DNA of 64,000 bases. Origin: Sphingomonas sp. HDW15A. Its GTDB lineage: Bacteria; Pseudomonadota; Alphaproteobacteria; Sphingomonadales; Sphingomonadaceae. The stretch spans positions 124,001-188,000 of the forward strand of contig NZ_CP049870.1 of the NCBI RefSeq assembly GCF_011301715.1. Direction: 5' to 3'. Of this stretch, positions 10,933-20,101 are shown piece by piece; within the stretch, counting starts at the first letter, position 1, and the number at the start of each line of letters is the position of its first letter. A model generated the notes under the pieces. It saw nothing but the letters and a program-made list of their open reading frames with translations, was not told the DNA's origin and searched no databases. The translations under genes were made by a program, and so were the position numbers.

Positions 10933-13343
10933 TCAGTCGACGCGCATCGCCTCCTCCGCCAGCGCCTCTGCCTCGATCAACAGGCTTTCGTCCGCTTCGC
11001 CCCCGGGGGCATCGCTTCACGGCCGACGATCACCATCAGCGGCACGGCCATTGGCGTAATCCGCTTGGCTTCGACGTGGACCATCGTTGCCGAGGCACGA
11101 TCGACCAGCCGTACTAGGCGACCGAGTTCCGTCATTCGCGCCCGCGCGTCGTTCCAGGCGGCGCGGAGCAGGAGGTGCTCCGGCTCGTAGCGGCGGAGAA
11201 CGTCGTAGATCAGGTCGGTCGAGAAGCTGACCTGCCGCCCGGTCTTGCGCTTGCCGGGATGGTGGCGCTCGACGAGGCCGCCGATGACCGCGACTTCGCG
11301 GAAGGCGGTCTTCAGGAGATAGGATTGCTCGACCCAGTCGACGAATTCCTGCTCCAGGATGTCGGGCGAGAAGAGTGCTTTGGGGTCGGTAATCGGCTCC
11401 AGCCCGTAGCAGGCGAGGCCGTAGTCGTTGGCCACGAAGCCAAGCGGCTTGAGGCCCGCATTCTCCATCCGTTTGGTGATCAGCATCCCCAGTGACTGGT
11501 GCGCGTTCCAGCCCTCGAAGCTGTAGGCGACCATGAAATGCTGGCCGTGATGGGGGAAGGTCTCGACCAGCAATTGGTGCGGTTCGGGAAGGACCGATCG
11601 CTCGCCCTGCACCTCGAGCCATTCGCGGACGTCGTCCGGGAAGCGCGACCAGTCGTTACGGTCGCACAGCATGTGGCGGACGCGGTTGGCGAGATGCGTC
11701 GACATCGACATCCGCTGGCCGCCGTAGGTGACGATTCGGGCGGACTTGGCGGAGGCATGGACGATGATGTCGCCGTCCTTGATCCGCTCGACTTCAAGGC
11801 TGAGGCCGGCAAAGAAGAAGTGATCGCCTGGTGCAAGGGTTGAGGCGAAACCTTCTTCGACCGTGCCGAGCTTGCGGCCGTTCTTGAAGCGGACGGAGAG
11901 CAAGGGCTGCTCGACGATGATCCCTGCGTTCAGCCGGTGCTGGACTGCAACCGCAGGCTTGGCGATCCTCCATATGCCCCCGTCTTCCGGCACCAGTCGG
12001 CGGAACTTGTCGTAGGCGCGAAGCGCGTATCCGCCGGTGGCGATAAAGTTGAGGATTTCGGTGAAGGTCTCGTCCTTCAGGCCGGAATAAGGCGCGGCGG
12101 AGCGAATCTGGGCGAGCAGCTCCTGCTCCTGAAAAGGCGCTGCACAGGCGACCGCAAGCACATGCTGGGCGAGGACATCCAGCGTTCCGGGACGGAAGTT
12201 TTCCGGATCGAGCTCGCGGTCGGCGACCGCATCGAGGGCGGCGCGTGCCTCAAGATATTCGAAACGGTTGCCGGGGACGATCATGCCCTTCGAGGGTTCA
12301 TCCAGGCGATGGTTGGCCCGGCCGATGCGCTGCAGCAGACGCGAGCTGCCCTTCGGCGCGCCCATCTGCACGACCAGATCGATGTCGCCCCAGTCGATGC
12401 CGAGGTCGAGGCTCGCCGTGGCAACCAGCGCTCTGAGCTTGCCGGCGGCCATTGCGGACTCGACCTTGCGCCGTGCTTCCAGCGCGAGGCTGCCGTGGTG
12501 AATGCCGATTGGAAGTGAATTGTCGTTCACCGCCCACAGGTCCTGGAAGATCAATTCGGCCAGGCTTCGCGTATTGCAGAAGACCAGGGTGGTCCGATGC
12601 TCTTCGATTAGGTTCATGACTTCGCGCGCGGCATGGCGTCCGCTGTGCCCTGACCAGGGGATGCGGTTTTCTGGGATCAGAATCGAAAGGTCGGCCTCGG
12701 CGCCCGGTTCGCCCTCGACCAGCCGGACGGCATCGATGTCGCCGTCCGGTGCAAGCCAGGCCCGATAGGCGTCCGCATCGGCCACGGTGGCGCTCAATGC
12801 CACTCGCCGCAGCGCCGGTTGGAGGGACTGCAGCCGGGCCATAGACAGTGCAAGAAGGTCGCCGCGCTTTTCCTTGGCGAAGGCGTGGACCTCGTCAACC
12901 ACCACCGTTTTCAGATTCTCGAACAGCATGGCGCTGTCGGGATAGGACAGCAGCAGGCTCAGGCTTTCCGGCGTCGTCAGCAGGATTTGCGGCGGGCGGA
13001 CGCGCTGGCGAGCCTTGCGATCGGACGGCGTGTCGCCACTTCGGGTCTCGACCCGGATGTCGAGCCCCATCTCCTCAATCGGAGCGAGCAGGTTGCGCTG
13101 GACATCGACTGCCAGCGCCTTGAGCGGCGACACGTAGAGGGTGTGCAGGCGGTCAGTTTGGTTATCGATCAGGTCTGCGATTGTCGGAAGGAAACCCGCC
13201 AGGGTCTTGCCTGCGCCGGTCGCCGCAACGAGCAGCGCATGCGCGCCCGCATTCGCGGCATCGAGCATGTCGAGTTGATGCCGGCGCGGGCGCCAGCCTC
13301 GGCTGGCGAACCATTCCTCAATCGGGGTGGGAAGTTCGCTCAG
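10933..13343 (-). CDS. ligase-associated DNA-damage-response DEXH-box helicase (Lhr-like), frameshifted
   Basis: Superfamily 2 helicase of the Lhr core type. Visible motifs include the Q-like GWRPRRHQLDML, Walker A AATGAGKT, VVDEVHAF (DEVH box), SATVAD, and the C-terminal RecA motif LLQRIGRANHR. After the helicase core comes the Lhr winged-helix/beta-barrel region. Homologous sequence extends upstream of the first ATG (13268) to a non-standard CTG at 13343 that overlaps the previous stop (CTGA). Near the end a C5G5 run (11000-11009) breaks the frame; one added G continues into GEADESLLIEAEAL and stops at 10933. About 803 residues when repaired. A repair partner of pdeM and the exonuclease. 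Confidence 0.87.
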
Positions 13344-13534
13344 ACCCCGTCAGTGCCTTGTTCGCGGCGCCGCTCTTCCTCACGATAGACTTCGTGGGTT
13401 GCACGCTCGGTTTGCGCCGGGCTGCTTGCCCGGCCCATGCTACGCACACGCATCACGCCCCATATGATCACGATGAGCAGGATGACGACAGCGACGATTT
13501 CCATCATCGTGAGATTGAAGCCGCCAATGTCCAT
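13340..13534 (-). CDS. small single-span membrane protein
   Basis: A 64-residue protein starting MDIGGFNLTMMEI after an AAGGAG ribosome-binding site. Residues 10-28 form one strong transmembrane helix (IVAVVILLIVIIWGVM), followed by a charged cytoplasmic tail rich in Glu and Arg (VYREEERRREQ). Its stop overlaps the apparent helicase start, so it may be co-transcribed and coupled with it. A longer frame to 13597 exists but would collide with the exonuclease start. No family recognised; phage-shock-B-like size but not clearly PspB. Confidence 0.6.
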   Translation of the reverse strand: MDIGGFNLTMMEIVAVVILLIVIIWGVMRVRSMGRASSPAQTERATHEVYREEERRREQGTDGV

Positions 13535-13596
13535 TTCCTTCTCCTTCTCTTCGCCCGGCGGGAACTGGCCGTGGCCTCTCGCCGTATAATGCAGCA

Positions 13597-14595
13597 ATGG
13601 CCCGTCTGGGTTCCTGGATCGAGCCTTTTCCGGAAGGCATCTACGTCAAGCCTGCCGATGCTTGGGTCGATCCCTCGCAGCCCAAGGCGAAGGCGCTGGT
13701 GACTCATGGCCATGCCGATCATGCCCGCGGCGGGCATGGTGCGGTGTGGGCGACTCCGGAAACTCTGGCAATCATGGGCGTCCGCTACGGTGAGCAGCAG
13801 GAACGACCGGTCGTCTACGGCGAAACCATAAGAGTGGGTGAGGTCGAGGTTAGCTTTGTGCCCGCGGGTCACGTGCTCGGCTCAGCGCAGATCGTGCTGG
13901 AGTATAAAGGCGAACGCGTGGTCGTTACCGGGGACTACAAGCGCCGGCCCGACCCGACCTGCGAGCCGTTTGTCGTCACGCCCTGCGATGTTCTCATTAC
14001 GGAGGCGACGTTCGGGCTTCCGGTGTTCGTCCATCCCGACACGGGAAGCGAGATCGACCGGTTGCTCCATCGCCTTCATGCCGAGCCCGAGCGCTGCGTG
14101 CTGGTTGGCGCATATGCACTTGGAAAGGCGCAGCGGGTCATCACCGAGCTTCGCGGTCGCGGCCACGAGGCGCCAATCTATTATCACGGCGCATTGGAAC
14201 GGCTGTGCCGGCTTTACGAAGAGCTTGGCGTTCCCCTCGGCGAACTAAGGCCCGCCACCGGCGCTACGAAGGACGAGTTGAAGGGCCGGATCGTAATTGC
14301 CCCGCCAGGCGCGCTCAACGACCGCTGGTCGAGGCGCCTGCCCGATCCCGTTACGGCCATGGCCTCCGGCTGGATGCGCATCCGCCAGCGCGCGCGGCAA
14401 CGCAATGTCGAGCTTCCGCTTGTCATTTCCGATCATTGCGATTGGGAGGAATTGACCCGGACGATCCGCGAGGTCGCGCCGAGGGAGGTGTGGATCACGC
14501 ACGGCCGGGAGGATGCGCTGATGCACTGGTGCGCGCTTCACCAGATCAAGGCGCGCGAGCTCAACCTCGTCGGCTACGAGGATGAAGACGACTGA
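13597..14595 (+). CDS. ligase-associated DNA-damage-response exonuclease (MBL/beta-CASP)
   Basis: SNM1/Artemis-like metallo-beta-lactamase nuclease of 332 residues. It shows the metal motif THGHADHARGG, then AGHVLGSAQI and VTGDYKRR, and the beta-CASP part with VGAYALGKAQR and ISDHCDWEEL. This is the family found with a DNA ligase, a DEXH helicase and PdeM; here it is divergent from the helicase and its small membrane neighbour (start codons 62 bases apart). No ATP-dependent ligase gene follows: the next gene is a 45-residue membrane protein on the other strand. Role is DNA end processing, by family inference. Confidence 0.9.
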   Translation: MARLGSWIEPFPEGIYVKPADAWVDPSQPKAKALVTHGHADHARGGHGAVWATPETLAIMGVRYGEQQERPVVYGETIRVGEVEVSFVPAGHVLGSAQIVLEYKGERVVVTGDYKRRPDPTCEPFVVTPCDVLITEATFGLPVFVHPDTGSEIDRLLHRLHAEPERCVLVGAYALGKAQRVITELRGRGHEAPIYYHGALERLCRLYEELGVPLGELRPATGATKDELKGRIVIAPPGALNDRWSRRLPDPVTAMASGWMRIRQRARQRNVELPLVISDHCDWEELTRTIREVAPREVWITHGREDALMHWCALHQIKARELNLVGYEDEDD

Positions 14596-14604
14596 ACGTG
14601 GCGA

Positions 14605-14742
14605 CTAGTAGAGATAGGCGTCATCCCACGGATCGAAATCGATATCGAAGCTCAGCATCCGGTGGAGCCCTGCAAACGCCGCCCCGACAAGCAATGCGCC
14701 GCCGATCCACCACAAGCCTTTGTTCGCCACTGACCGGTTCAT
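14605..14742 (-). CDS. 45-residue membrane microprotein
   Basis: Short frame starting MNRSVANKGLWWIG, with one transmembrane helix (about residues 10-26, WWIGGALLVGAAFAGL) and an acidic, aromatic tail (SFDIDFDPWDDAYLY) ending at a TAG. Coding potential is suggested by the plausible start, a hydrophobic helix and the strongly non-random acidic C-terminus. It occupies the space between the exonuclease and mipZ, where the DNA ligase is expected in relatives. No family recognised. Confidence 0.5.
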   Translation of the reverse strand: MNRSVANKGLWWIGGALLVGAAFAGLHRMLSFDIDFDPWDDAYLY

Positions 14743-14858
14743 TCCCGCCTCCCGCTTCATGGCCACCACCATAGTAAACGGAAATGACGTTCCGATGAAG
14801 AGTTCGTTGCGAATCGGTAACAGTTTGTGCGGCTTGCGTGCTTTTTTGGCGACAATTC

Positions 14859-15656
14859 TCAGGCCGTTGCAGCAATCGGCTCCACCATTTCGTCACGGTC
14901 GGGGATGCCAAGCCCGGCGATCATTTCCCTGAGTTCCTGGCGTGCGGCAACATGGGCGATGCTGGCGTCGCCGATCTCCGCCAGGTCGAGCAGGGTAAGG
15001 CCTTTCGGGAACAGCTCGCGGTAGATCACGCGTTCGCCAAGGCCGGGAATGACCCGGAAGCCGACACGGCGAGCCAGCTCGTCAAGTGCGGCGCCGACAC
15101 GGCGAAGGTTGTGGGAATCGATGTGCTGGAGGCGATTGCGAAGCACGACCCAGTCGACGCTTTTGCCGACCTGCTTCGCACGCTGGGTACGGCTGTTCCA
15201 GATCAGCTCGGCATAAAAGCTCGGGCGCGTGATCTTGTAGGTCTCCGAGTCCACCTGGCCGATGAGGTCGAGGTCGACGAAGCTATCGTTCATTGGCGTG
15301 ACGAGCGTATCGGCCTTCAAGATCGCAGCGCGGGCGACAGCATCGTCGCGGCCGGGCGTGTCGATGACAATGACGTCGGCATCGGCACCAAGACGCGTGA
15401 TCGCCGCATCGAGGCCCGCTTCGGTCAGATCTTCAAGCACTTCGAACACGGGTTGCGGCAGCGGCTTTGCCAATCGATCGACGGTTTTCGTGCGGTTTTC
15501 GAGGTAGCGGGTCATCGTCCGCTGGCGATGGTCAAGGTCGATCGCGGCGACCTTCAAGCCCTTGGCGGCGAGCGCGACGGCGGTGTGAACGGCAGTCGTC
15601 GATTTGCCGGTTCCGCCCTTTTCATTGGCGAAGACGATGAAATGCGGCTGGCCCAT
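14859..15656 (-). CDS. mipZ: MipZ, ParA/MinD-family division-plane positioning ATPase
   Basis: Alphaproteobacterial ATPase that forms gradients from ParB-bound poles and inhibits FtsZ assembly, placing the division site at mid-cell. The 265-residue protein starts MGQPHFIVFANEKGG with a deviant Walker A (KGGTGKST), then AAIDLDHRQRT and VIDTPGRDD, all typical of MipZ. Longer in-frame extension upstream is non-coding because it covers the panC start. It is divergent from panC with an 81-base gap. Identification is firm; a second ParA-like protein lies at 25773. Confidence 0.9.
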   Translation of the reverse strand: MGQPHFIVFANEKGGTGKSTTAVHTAVALAAKGLKVAAIDLDHRQRTMTRYLENRTKTVDRLAKPLPQPVFEVLEDLTEAGLDAAITRLGADADVIVIDTPGRDDAVARAAILKADTLVTPMNDSFVDLDLIGQVDSETYKITRPSFYAELIWNSRTQRAKQVGKSVDWVVLRNRLQHIDSHNLRRVGAALDELARRVGFRVIPGLGERVIYRELFPKGLTLLDLAEIGDASIAHVAARQELREMIAGLGIPDRDEMVEPIAATA

Positions 15657-15737
15657 GGCCTTTTCGCCCCTTAAAAACCCTGGCGCGCCAATGACGGCCC
15701 ACCCCCAATTGATTGCTCTATCGAAGGCCTGAATCGC

Positions 15738-16577
15738 ATGCAAATTGTTCGTGAATCCATGGCTTTGCATGAGGCGCTCAAGCGGCTGCGGGCGGATGGC
15801 GAGCGGCTTGCGCTGGTGCCGACCATGGGCGCGTTGCACGACGGGCACCTGGCGCTGGTCGCAGAGGCGCGGCGGCGTGCGGACAAGGTCCTCGCGACAA
15901 TCTTCGTAAATCCGACGCAGTTCAACGATCCCGCCGACCTCAGACGTTATCCGCGTACGGAAGCCGAGGATATCGCGAGGCTGGAACGGGCCGAGTGCGA
16001 CCTTGTCTGGCTTCCCTCGGTCGGCAACATTTATCCGGATGGATTTGCGACGACCGTCAGCGTCAGGGGAATTACCGAGCGCTGGGAGGGCGAGCATCGG
16101 CCGGGTCATTTCGACGGTGTTGCGACGGTCGTCGCCAAGCTGCTCTTAGCGGCCATGCCGGACATCGCGATTTTCGGCGAAAAGGACTGGCAGCAGCTGG
16201 CCGTGATCCGGCGAATGTCCTTGGATCTCGGACTGCCGGTCGAGATCGTCGGGCACGAGACGGTGCGCGAGGCGGACGGTCTGGCGATGTCGTCGCGCAA
16301 TGCGTTGCTTTCGTCCGCGGAGCGGGCTCAGGCGCCACGGCTACATTCCGCCTTGACCCTGGCATCAAGCCGGATTGGCGGCGGAGAGAATGTCGACGCT
16401 GCGCTCGATGCGGCGCGAAACGCCATTGCCGCTGCCGGGTTCGGACGGATCGACTATTTCGCTTATGTCGATGGCGAAACTCTGGAACCGCTCAGCGAAA
16501 GAAGTGCCGGAGGGCGACTCGTCGCCGCGGCATTCCTGGGCAAAATCCGGCTGATCGACAATGTTCGTGTCGATTAG
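15738..16577 (+). CDS. panC: pantoate--beta-alanine ligase
   Basis: Last step of pantothenate synthesis, joining pantoate and beta-alanine with ATP in the cytoplasm. 279 residues, normal length. The nucleotide-binding signature PTMGALHDGHLALV (near residue 28), FVNPTQF, FGEKDWQQL and MSSRNALLS are all present. It starts at an ATG preceded by a short divergent promoter region shared with mipZ. No oddities. Confidence 0.96.
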   Translation: MQIVRESMALHEALKRLRADGERLALVPTMGALHDGHLALVAEARRRADKVLATIFVNPTQFNDPADLRRYPRTEAEDIARLERAECDLVWLPSVGNIYPDGFATTVSVRGITERWEGEHRPGHFDGVATVVAKLLLAAMPDIAIFGEKDWQQLAVIRRMSLDLGLPVEIVGHETVREADGLAMSSRNALLSSAERAQAPRLHSALTLASSRIGGGENVDAALDAARNAIAAAGFGRIDYFAYVDGETLEPLSERSAGGRLVAAAFLGKIRLIDNVRVD

Positions 16578-16584
16578 GCAACAC

Positions 16585-16617
16585 ATGGTTTTCGGCCGTT
16601 AACCATTTGGGAACCAT
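16585..16617. promoter_or_regulatory. AACCAT repeat cluster, possible operator upstream of the Sel1 gene
   Basis: Between panC and the Sel1-repeat gene, ATGGTT (16585-16590) forms a perfect inverted repeat with AACCAT (16601-16606) across ten bases, and a second AACCAT follows at 16612-16617, exactly 11 bases on. The middle copy extends to TTAACCAT, a motif reported as a half-site of the cell-cycle regulator CtrA in Caulobacter. The helical spacing suggests a protein-binding site 43-75 bases before the start codon. Function is inferred only. Confidence 0.35.
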
Positions 16618-16659
16618 GTCCCGCGAATTCTGACGTCATCGAAGGGCAGGGGACCTGAC

Positions 16660-16962
16660 ATGGCAATTAGTCAGAAGAGTGCGGAATTCCTTCTTAACAG
16701 CCGTCTCGCCGATGCGGCGCGCGGCAGGGTCGATGCGCTTTACGATTTGGGCGTGACCTACTCGACCGGCCGCGGGGGCATCGCGGTCGACCTCATCGAA
16801 GCACACAAGTGGTTCAACCTCGCCGCGCTGTCGGGTGACACGCGGTCTCAAGCGTGCCGCGCCGAAATCGCGATTGAGATGACGGCCCGCGAAATCGCCG
16901 AGGCGCAGCGTCAGGCCCGCGCCTGGCTAAGCGGGACAGTGCTCGGACGTCACGCTGCCTAA
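16660..16962 (+). CDS. Sel1-like repeat protein
   Basis: A 100-residue protein with a Sel1/TPR-like unit (ALYDLGVTYSTGRGG and then EAHKWFNLAALSGD), the alpha/alpha repeat used for protein contacts. No signal peptide is apparent, so it is likely cytoplasmic. It is preceded by a purine-rich ribosome-binding site and by the AACCAT cluster described separately, and converges on pal. Such single-unit proteins are common in sphingomonads; partner unknown. Confidence 0.75.
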   Translation: MAISQKSAEFLLNSRLADAARGRVDALYDLGVTYSTGRGGIAVDLIEAHKWFNLAALSGDTRSQACRAEIAIEMTAREIAEAQRQARAWLSGTVLGRHAA

Positions 16963-17014
16963 GAACTCTACGGCCGTGATCCGGCACGCTTCACGCGGGC
17001 TGGGTTGCGGCTGA

Positions 17015-17533
17015 TTATCGCACAACCACCGTCACGACGCGCCGGTTCTGCGCCCATGCGGGTTCGTCCGAACCGGGCGCCACCGGCCGTTCCTTGCCCC
17101 AGCTTGTAACAAGCAAGCGGTCCGCCGGAACGCCCTGAGACACCAGGAAGTCGCGCGCGGCATTCGCCCGCCGCTCGCCCAGCGCCATATTATATTCGCG
17201 CGTCCCCCGCTCGTCAGCATGGCCTTCGATGGAGGCGCGGACATTCGGATTGGCCTGCATCCAGCGCGCCTGCGCCGTGAGCGTCGCCTGCGCCGACGAA
17301 TCCAGATTGTACTCGTCCGTCCCGAAATAGACGGTGTCGGAACCGGCCTTGGCGACGAGATCCGCCTGCATCGCCGGAAGCTCGGTAAGCTCGACGTCGG
17401 CGGGGTCGACCCCGGGTGGAACCGGTCCCTGCTCGCCTGCAGGCGGCAAGGCCTCGGGCGGCGGCGTCTTCTTGGCGCAAGCCGTCGTCATCAATGCGAG
17501 AGCGGCGGTGGCCAGGATGAGGTGTTTACGCAT
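17015..17533 (-). CDS. pal: peptidoglycan-associated lipoprotein Pal
   Basis: Outer-membrane lipoprotein that binds peptidoglycan and TolB in the cell-constriction machinery. 172 residues: signal with lipobox LMTTAC, a Pro-rich linker, then an OmpA-type domain with VYFGTDEYNLD, GHADERGTREYN and ALGERRA. Last gene of the ybgC-tolQRAB-pal operon, 25 bases after tolB. Standard in every respect. Confidence 0.95.
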   Translation of the reverse strand: MRKHLILATAALALMTTACAKKTPPPEALPPAGEQGPVPPGVDPADVELTELPAMQADLVAKAGSDTVYFGTDEYNLDSSAQATLTAQARWMQANPNVRASIEGHADERGTREYNMALGERRANAARDFLVSQGVPADRLLVTSWGKERPVAPGSDEPAWAQNRRVVTVVVR

Positions 17534-17558
17534 TCAAATTCTCCTTGCGGAATTGGTA

Positions 17559-18869
17559 TCAGTTCTTGAGCGGCGACCAGCTTGGGTCGCTTCCGCCCTG
17601 CGGGGTGGGGATTCGACGTGCCGGGCCGCCGGAAATGTGGACGGCGTGAAGCGTGGCGTTGCCGCTTCCACGCTGCGTCCGGTGGAACAGTACGAACTGG
17701 CCGTTGGGCGCCCAACTCGGCCCCTCGTCCTGCCAGCCGTCGGTGAGAATTCGGGTCGCCCCGCCGCCGGCGTTCATCACGCCGATGTTGAAGCTTCCGG
17801 CGATCCGGGTGAAGGCGATGAGGTCGCCGCGCGGGCTCCACACCGGCGAGGCATAGCGGCCATTGCCAAAGCTGATCCGGCGCTGGCCGCCGCCGCCTGA
17901 ATCCATGACGTAAAGCTGCTGGGTGCCAGAACGTTCGCTCTCGAACACGATCCGGCTTCCGTCTGGCGAATAGCTCGGCGAGGTATCGGCGCCCGGTGCG
18001 CTGGTCAGCCGGCGCGGCGTGCCGCCATTGGCATCGACGACGTAGATGTCGGTGTTACCGTTCCTAGCCCAGGAAAAAACGATGTTGCGGCCGTCTGGCG
18101 AGAAGCGCGGCGCGAAAGTAACCGCCCCGCCCGGAACCAGAAGCCGCTCGCGGCCTGATGCGACGTCTAGGACGAAGACGCGCGGCTTGCGCGCCAGTGT
18201 CCCCGTGTAGACCAGGCGATCGCCGCGCGGGCTGAAGCGCGGCATCGTGACCGTCGTCCGGCCAGGTGTCAGGTAACGCAGGTTGGATCCGTCGCTGTCC
18301 ATCAGCGCAATGCGCTTGACCCGGTTGGTCTTCGGGCCGGTCTCCGCGACGTAGACGATGCGCGTGTCGAGGAACGGCTGCTCACCGGTGAGGCGCGAAT
18401 AGACGAGGTCGGCGCACTTGTGGGCTGCGCGGCGCCAGTCGTCGGCAGCGACGACGAAGCCCTGGCTGGCGAGTTGCCGTCCGGCGGTCACGTCGTGAAG
18501 GATACAGGCGACGGTCATTCGGCCGTCGGGCCGAGGCTCGACATAGCCGGAAACGAGCGCACCGGCGCCACTGTTTCGCCATTCGGGGTAGGTGGGCGAG
18601 CCCGCCTGCTCGAAAGAATAGGTCGGAATCCCGCCCGGCCCGAGGGGCAGGAAGGATCCGGTGGAGCGAAGGTCGGAGGCGATGACCTCCGAAATCTGTC
18701 GTCCGAGGTTCCCGGCTGCTCCGCCCGTCGTCGGCATGGCAGGGACAGCGATGGTTTGGGCGGAGCGGACGCTGCCGCCGACGACCTCGGGCGGCTCTTC
18801 CTGTTCCTGGGAGTAGGCGATGGTCGCCAGGCCGGCTGCCAAACTGAAAAACGCGAGTTTCCTGATCAT
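17559..18869 (-). CDS. tolB: Tol-Pal system beta-propeller protein TolB
   Basis: Periplasmic beta-propeller that links Pal with TolA. 436 residues: a signal peptide (MIRKLAFFSLAAGLATIAYS), an N-terminal D1 domain, then repeated propeller blades with recurring FSPDGR/YSPDGS and SGxxxRLT-type motifs. The start overlaps the tolA stop by four bases. Length and order in the operon are normal. Confidence 0.95.
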   Translation of the reverse strand: MIRKLAFFSLAAGLATIAYSQEQEEPPEVVGGSVRSAQTIAVPAMPTTGGAAGNLGRQISEVIASDLRSTGSFLPLGPGGIPTYSFEQAGSPTYPEWRNSGAGALVSGYVEPRPDGRMTVACILHDVTAGRQLASQGFVVAADDWRRAAHKCADLVYSRLTGEQPFLDTRIVYVAETGPKTNRVKRIALMDSDGSNLRYLTPGRTTVTMPRFSPRGDRLVYTGTLARKPRVFVLDVASGRERLLVPGGAVTFAPRFSPDGRNIVFSWARNGNTDIYVVDANGGTPRRLTSAPGADTSPSYSPDGSRIVFESERSGTQQLYVMDSGGGGQRRISFGNGRYASPVWSPRGDLIAFTRIAGSFNIGVMNAGGGATRILTDGWQDEGPSWAPNGQFVLFHRTQRGSGNATLHAVHISGGPARRIPTPQGGSDPSWSPLKN

Positions 18870-19662
18870 TTTCTCACCCTGTACCTGAGTGTCGTTTCCT
18901 TCCAGCCGCCGTCGTCCGTGTCATAGAGTTCGGCCGGCAGGCGGAATGGCGCGCAATCGACGAAGATCCGGCGCACCTGATCTTCGAGCAGGTCGCCATA
19001 TTTGCTGCGATATTCGGACGGGCCGGTCATTCCCGTGATGCTCGGCGGGCGAGCGAGCCGGCCGGAGCGCGCGAAGCTGAGCTTGACCTGCATCGACACT
19101 TCGTCGGCTCCCTCGCCGAGGTAAGGTTGGCGATCGGCGCAGCGCTGCGCTTGGCTGGCGATCGAAGAAGCGACGCTGGCGCGGGCCTTGGCGCTGAACG
19201 TCGGCGCCGCCGGCTTCGACTGGCCGGCGCGCGGAGCGAGGTCGTCATCCAGCTTCGCGAGGAAATCATCGCCCAGGCCCTGTCGCGGCGCGGGCCGCTG
19301 GGCAGGCTTTGGGGCGGCTTCTTCGCGGGCCGCTCGACCTGGCGCTGGACCGACTTGGGCGGAGTAGGCTGCGGACGTGGGGTGGGCTGCGGGATCGCGC
19401 GCGGAGTCGGCGGCGGGGGCGGAGCGGCGACCGGTTCGGGAATCGTCTGTTCAAGCGGCGCCGGAGGTGGAGAGGACGGCGTCGGGACGGATTGAGGTGC
19501 AGCCGATTCAAGCGCAACCTCGTCGACGAATTCGACGTCCATCGCCGGTGACTCGAGTTCCTTCTCCACGCTTGCCAGGCTCATCGAAAGCGCGGCGATG
19601 AGCGCGATATGAAGCCCGAGCGCGGCAACGGCGCCGGTCCGTTCCGCGCGGTCGGCAATCAC
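18866..19662 (-). CDS. tolA: TolA-like inner-membrane protein, frameshifted
   Basis: Energy-transducing protein connecting TolQR with TolB and Pal. The N-terminal part has a single transmembrane helix (about residues 12-30, AALGLHIALIAALSMSL) and a long Pro-rich spacer (many PPPP/PTP units). The C-terminal domain, with VKLSFARSGRL and DCAPFRLP, is read in another frame. The join is around 19323-19328 (gcGAAGAAG), where one added G reads EEAAPKPAQ into GLGDDFLAKLD; repaired length is 265 residues. The GTG start overlaps the tolR stop. Position in the operon fixes the identity despite low sequence conservation. Confidence 0.85.
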
Positions 19663-20099
19663 GGCGTTTCCTCACCCACCGAGACCAGGGCGACGCGGTT
19701 GAGGCCGGCGCGGTTGAGCTCGCCCATCACGCGCATGACCTTGCCGTAATCGAGTCCCTTGTCGGCGCGCAGGTAAATTCGGCGCCCTTCCGGCGGCTCG
19801 GGCTGCGCGGCGATATCGGCGAGCCGTTGCGGCAGCTCCGCATCGCTGACCGGCGCATCGTCGATGAACAGTGCGCCCTGTTGGTCAATAGCGATCTGGA
19901 CCGGCTTGGTATCCTGGTCGAGCGCCTTGGCCCGGCTTTCCGGCAGGTCGACGGGTACGCCCGCAACCAGCAGCGGAGCGGTGATCATGAAGATGATCAG
20001 AAGAACGAGCATGACGTCCACCAGCGGCGTGACGTTGATCTCCGCCATGGGAGCGCGCCGCGAGCGACCGCGGCCGCGGGATGGGAAGGACGCGCCCAC
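19659..20099 (-). CDS. tolR: TolR, ExbD-family proton-channel component
   Basis: Inner-membrane partner of TolQ in the proton-motive-force motor. The signature MAEINVTPLVDVMLVLLIIFM is present, containing the single transmembrane helix and its conserved Asp. I place the start at a GTG at 20099, two bases after the tolQ stop, giving 146 residues and a basic N-terminal tail (PSRGRGRSRR). The ATG at 20048 would remove that tail and is less likely. The stop overlaps the tolA GTG start. Confidence 0.92.
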   Translation of the reverse strand: MGASFPSRGRGRSRRAPMAEINVTPLVDVMLVLLIIFMITAPLLVAGVPVDLPESRAKALDQDTKPVQIAIDQQGALFIDDAPVSDAELPQRLADIAAQPEPPEGRRIYLRADKGLDYGKVMRVMGELNRAGLNRVALVSVGEETP

Positions 20100-20101
20100 G
20101 A

